From an uncultured bacterium (GTDB taxonomy: Bacteria; Actinomycetota; Coriobacteriia; Coriobacteriales; Coriobacteriaceae): a DNA stretch of 64,000 bases. The stretch covers positions 1-64,000 of the forward strand of contig CAJMMD010000005.1 in the NCBI GenBank assembly GCA_905214465.1, read 5' to 3'. Made by a program: the position numbers and the translations under genes. Under the pieces are notes generated by a model that saw nothing but the letters and a program-made list of their open reading frames with translations, was not told where the DNA came from and made no database searches. Below are positions 61,323 to 64,000 of this stretch, piece after piece. How positions within the stretch are numbered: the first letter of the stretch is position 1; every line of letters starts with the position of its first letter.

Positions 61323-62420
61323 TTGAAGAAGGTAATGCTCGTCTTCGGCACCCGCCCGGAGGCAATCAAGATGTGCCCGCTCGTCAACGAGCTCAAGGCG
61401 CGTACGGATGAGTTCGAGACCGTCGTGACTGTGACCGGCCAGCACCGCGAGATGCTGGACCAGGTTCTGCGCGTCTTCGATGTGACTCCCGACCACGACC
61501 TGGCGATCATGAAGCCGGGCCAGACGCTGTTCGACGTGACGTGCGACGTGCTGCTTAAGCTCAAGGCCGTCCTCGAGGACGAGACGCCCGACGTGGTCCT
61601 GGTCCACGGCGACACCACGACCAGCTTCGCCGCAGCGCTCGCGTGTTTCTACCTGCAGATCCCCGTGGGGCATGTGGAGGCCGGCCTGCGCACGCACGAC
61701 ATCTACAGCCCCTGGCCGGAGGAGTTCAACCGCCAGGCGGTCGACATCGTGAGCGAGTACTACTTCGCGCCCACGGAGGCGAGCAAGCAGAACCTGCTCG
61801 GCGAGGGCAAGCTCGAGTCCGGGATCTGGGTCACCGGCAACACCGGCATCGACGCACTGCGCACTACCGTGCGCGAGGGCTACTCCCACCCCGAGCTCGA
61901 TTGGGCTGAGGGCTCCCGCCTCATCCTCATCACGGCGCATCGCCGCGAGAACTTGGGTGAGCCCATGCACCGCATGTTCCGCGCCATCCGCCGCGTGATG
62001 GAGGAGCATCCGGACACAAAGGCGATCTACCCCATTCACATGAACCCGCTCGTCCGCAAGGCGGCCCACGAGGAGCTCGACGGTTTCGACCGCCTGCACA
62101 TCATCGACCCGCTCGAGGTGCTCGACTTCCACAACTTCATGGCCGCGAGCCACCTCATCCTCACCGACTCCGGCGGCATCCAGGAGGAGGCCCCGAGCCT
62201 CGGCAAACCGGTGCTCGTCATGCGCGACACCACGGAGCGTCCCGAGGGCGTGGCCGCCGGCACGCTGAAGCTCGTCGGCACCGAGGAGGACGTGATCTAC
62301 CGCGAGTTCAGCCGCCTGCTCAGCGATCAGGCCGAGTACGAGGTCATGAGTCATGCGTCGAATCCTTACGGTGACGGACATGCGAGTGAGCGAATTGCGG
62401 ACGTTATTGGAGGTAAATAG
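61323..62420 (+). CDS. wecB: UDP-N-acetylglucosamine 2-epimerase WecB
   Basis: 365 residues. Interconverts UDP-GlcNAc and UDP-ManNAc, feeding WecC. Typical: LVFGTRPEAIKMCPLV, TGQHREMLDQVL, VLVHGDTTTSFAAALACFY, ITAHRRENLG and LTDSGGIQEEAPSLGKPVLV. TTG 61323 is the start (AGGAG 9 bases ahead); ATG 61335 would cut the first strand. The stop overlaps the next start by one base. Confidence 0.94.
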   Translation: MKKVMLVFGTRPEAIKMCPLVNELKARTDEFETVVTVTGQHREMLDQVLRVFDVTPDHDLAIMKPGQTLFDVTCDVLLKLKAVLEDETPDVVLVHGDTTTSFAAALACFYLQIPVGHVEAGLRTHDIYSPWPEEFNRQAVDIVSEYYFAPTEASKQNLLGEGKLESGIWVTGNTGIDALRTTVREGYSHPELDWAEGSRLILITAHRRENLGEPMHRMFRAIRRVMEEHPDTKAIYPIHMNPLVRKAAHEELDGFDRLHIIDPLEVLDFHNFMAASHLILTDSGGIQEEAPSLGKPVLVMRDTTERPEGVAAGTLKLVGTEEDVIYREFSRLLSDQAEYEVMSHASNPYGDGHASERIADVIGGK

Positions 62421-63373
62421 TGAAGCTAAAAAAGAGGTTTACTCTTTCTCTTAAAAACAACCTGCGCTTCATTCCTGATGAGGCATATATGCGTCTCTAC
62501 TTCAAAGCCAAACTTCATTACGAGCCTGATTTCGAGTGTCCTAAGACATTCAATGAGAAGCTGCAGTGGTACAAGCTTAACTACCATAATCCAGTTTTGA
62601 CTCAGCTCGCAGATAAATATGGCGTGCGCTCTTTCGTCGAACAACGTATTGGGTCCGAGTATCTTGTGCCACTTTTCGGTGTTTTCAATGCAGCTGAAGA
62701 GATCGATCTCGATAAATTGCCGGAGAAGTTTGTGCTTAAATGTACTCACGACTCGCAGAGCACATTTGTTTGCACGGATAAGTCGTATTTTGATTTTGTT
62801 GAGGCCAAGAAACGTCTGAATGTTGCCTTGCATAGAAACTGGTATTGGCAGGGCAGGGAGTGGGCTTATCTCGGTATCACGCCTCGCATTGTGGCGGAAG
62901 CATTTCTTGATGAACCTGGAAGAGCGACTCCGACTGATTACAAATTCTATTGTTTTGACGGTAAGGCAGCTCTTGTTCAGACGGACGCCGATCGTTTCAC
63001 TAATCATGAAATGCAGTACTTTTCTACTGAATGGGAGCAGCGTGGCGATATCGACCATGAGGTATCTGAGCATGAGCCTACTGTAAAGCCCGAGAACTAC
63101 GAACTTATGCTTGAGCTTTCCGAGAAACTCTCTGATGGTTTCCCTCACGTGCGGGTTGACTGGTACAACATTAGCGGTAAACCTTACTTTGGCGAGATGA
63201 CTTTCTATACCGGAGGCGGATACGATCCCTTCTATGCACTAGAGGAGCAACCCGATAGACTTGACCGAGAGCTTGGCGATTTGTTTGTTTTGCCAACTGT
63301 TTCCCATTTAGAAAAGTACTGCGATTGGTCTTGCCCTTCTTCTAAAAGATCTTTAGGTGCTGATAATGCCTAA
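62420..63373 (+). CDS. TupA-like ATP-grasp protein of the polysaccharide locus
   Basis: 317 residues. Shows the pattern of TupA-like ATP-grasp proteins found among polysaccharide genes: CPKTFNEKLQWYKLN, KFVLKCTHDSQSTFVC, PTDYKFYCFDG, RVDWYNISGKPYFGEMTFYTG. Likely attaches an amino acid or similar group to the glycan (inference). GTG 62420 start. Clearly more AT-rich than the genes before it, a sign of separate origin. ATG of the next gene lies inside its end. Confidence 0.82.
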   Translation: MKLKKRFTLSLKNNLRFIPDEAYMRLYFKAKLHYEPDFECPKTFNEKLQWYKLNYHNPVLTQLADKYGVRSFVEQRIGSEYLVPLFGVFNAAEEIDLDKLPEKFVLKCTHDSQSTFVCTDKSYFDFVEAKKRLNVALHRNWYWQGREWAYLGITPRIVAEAFLDEPGRATPTDYKFYCFDGKAALVQTDADRFTNHEMQYFSTEWEQRGDIDHEVSEHEPTVKPENYELMLELSEKLSDGFPHVRVDWYNISGKPYFGEMTFYTGGGYDPFYALEEQPDRLDRELGDLFVLPTVSHLEKYCDWSCPSSKRSLGADNA

Positions 63374-64000
63374 AGTGTTGATGATTGGCCCGAGTCTTGA
63401 TGCTATGGGTGGCATCTCCACGGTTGAAAACAACATTATGAAGTGGTCGAATCGTAACGAAGGTTCAATAGAATTCATTTCGACAACTGCTGAGGGCGGG
63501 AAGTTCAAGAAGCTCTCCATTGCCCTTGTGGCTTATATGAAATATCTCAGTAGGCTCAACGCGTGCGATCTCGTACATGTGCATATGGCGTCTCGTGGCA
63601 GCTATCGCCGAAAAAAGATCTTCATGAGGGCGGCCTTCTTTCGAAACAAACCCGTTCTTCTCCATCTGCATGGTAGCGAGTTCGGTGTTTGGTTTGACGA
63701 AGAATGTAGCGAGGCTGAGAGACGCGATATCTCGCATTCCTTTGATTGTTGCTCAAAGGTGGTCGTTCTGTCGGAGGAGTGGAAGGAATTCCTTCTAAAA
63801 AGGCACATCTGTTCCTTGGATCGTATCGTGGTGGTGCATAACGCCGTTGACGTTCCTGAGGTTAACGCTATTGATTATTCGTGCAATACGGTTTTGTTCA
63901 TGGGGCGTCTTGATGCGCGCAAGAGTCCGGATTTACTTTTGCGCGCTGCTAAGCGCGTTCTTAAGACTCATCCCGATGCGCGTTTTGTCTTTGGCGGAGA
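63366..64000 (+). CDS. GT4-type glycosyltransferase, 3' end beyond the window
   Basis: Frame open from ATG 63366 to the window edge (211 codons). N-terminal GT-B domain with GPSLDAMGGISTVENN, the DLVHVHMASRG stretch and LLHLHGSEF; then VVHNAVDV and the start of the second domain VLFMGRLDARKSPDLLLRAA with the usual glycosyltransferase-4 layout. Overlaps the previous gene by 8 bases. Lower in GC than the wec genes. Donor sugar not readable. Confidence 0.85.
   Translation, partial: MPKVLMIGPSLDAMGGISTVENNIMKWSNRNEGSIEFISTTAEGGKFKKLSIALVAYMKYLSRLNACDLVHVHMASRGSYRRKKIFMRAAFFRNKPVLLHLHGSEFGVWFDEECSEAERRDISHSFDCCSKVVVLSEEWKEFLLKRHICSLDRIVVVHNAVDVPEVNAIDYSCNTVLFMGRLDARKSPDLLLRAAKRVLKTHPDARFVFGG

Overview
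The window looks like chromosome of a strictly anaerobic, high-GC member of the Coriobacteriia, most likely Collinsella. This is an inference from gene content and order: tig-clpP-clpX, a Hyf-type formate hydrogenlyase, a complete selenocysteine system, a threonyl-tRNA synthetase that lacks TGS, and many palindromic intergenic elements. No rRNA or taxonomic marker confirms it.

Layout. 1-1983: molybdate importer modBC. 2429-9159: a selenium-linked cluster with two double-cubane-cluster reductase paralogues (YjiM-like), their activase, SelD (itself a selenoprotein, in-frame TGA at 6064), YedF, a DUF3343 protein and a cysteine desulfurase. 9227-13070: BrnQ, tRNA-Pro and tRNA-Gly, an AbiEi/DUF559-like gene bracketed by palindromic repeats, and a PIN/RHH toxin-antitoxin pair. 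13500-28908: a formate hydrogenlyase operon with an electron-transfer ferredoxin, selenocysteine FdhF (TGA at 14511), hyfABCDEFGHI, HycH- and HycI-like maturation proteins, and the formate channel FocA. 29031-35953: an orphan molybdoenzyme, selA, selB, tRNA-Sec (selC), mobA and a second, Cys-rich DUF3343 protein. 36211-41432: glutamate dehydrogenase and a two-gene xanthine-dehydrogenase-type molybdenum hydroxylase. 41573-49843: tRNA-Leu, tig, clpP, clpX, valS and folC. 50194-54657 (minus strand): an M24 peptidase and a GlpA/GlpB/DUF1667-type flavoprotein trio. 55144-57566: a zinc-ribbon membrane protein and thrS. 57893-64000: the start of a polysaccharide locus (NusG-like antiterminator, initiating sugar transferase, WecG, WecC, WecB, a TupA-like ATP-grasp protein and a GT4 glycosyltransferase cut by the window end).

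How it fits together. Molybdate uptake, MobA, selenophosphate synthesis, Sec-tRNA charging and decoding, and several Mo/Se enzymes sit within about 40 kb, so the left two thirds reads as a molybdenum-selenium redox region serving formate metabolism and H2 production. The polysaccharide locus encodes the WecB-WecC-WecG set expected for a ManNAcA-containing glycan.

Most notable non-coding signals: (i) a promoter between 15-bp inverted repeats ahead of the polysaccharide locus, with two terminators just outside, which looks like an invertible phase switch; (ii) six 16-nt repeats in alternating orientation with an exact 80-nt period; (iii) two hairpin elements flanking valS, in opposite orientation, with a conserved 41-nt core but unrelated, self-complementary outer arms; (iv) two copies of a covarying hairpin, one after each double-cubane reductase gene; (v) three palindromes whose arms are always 25 nt apart.
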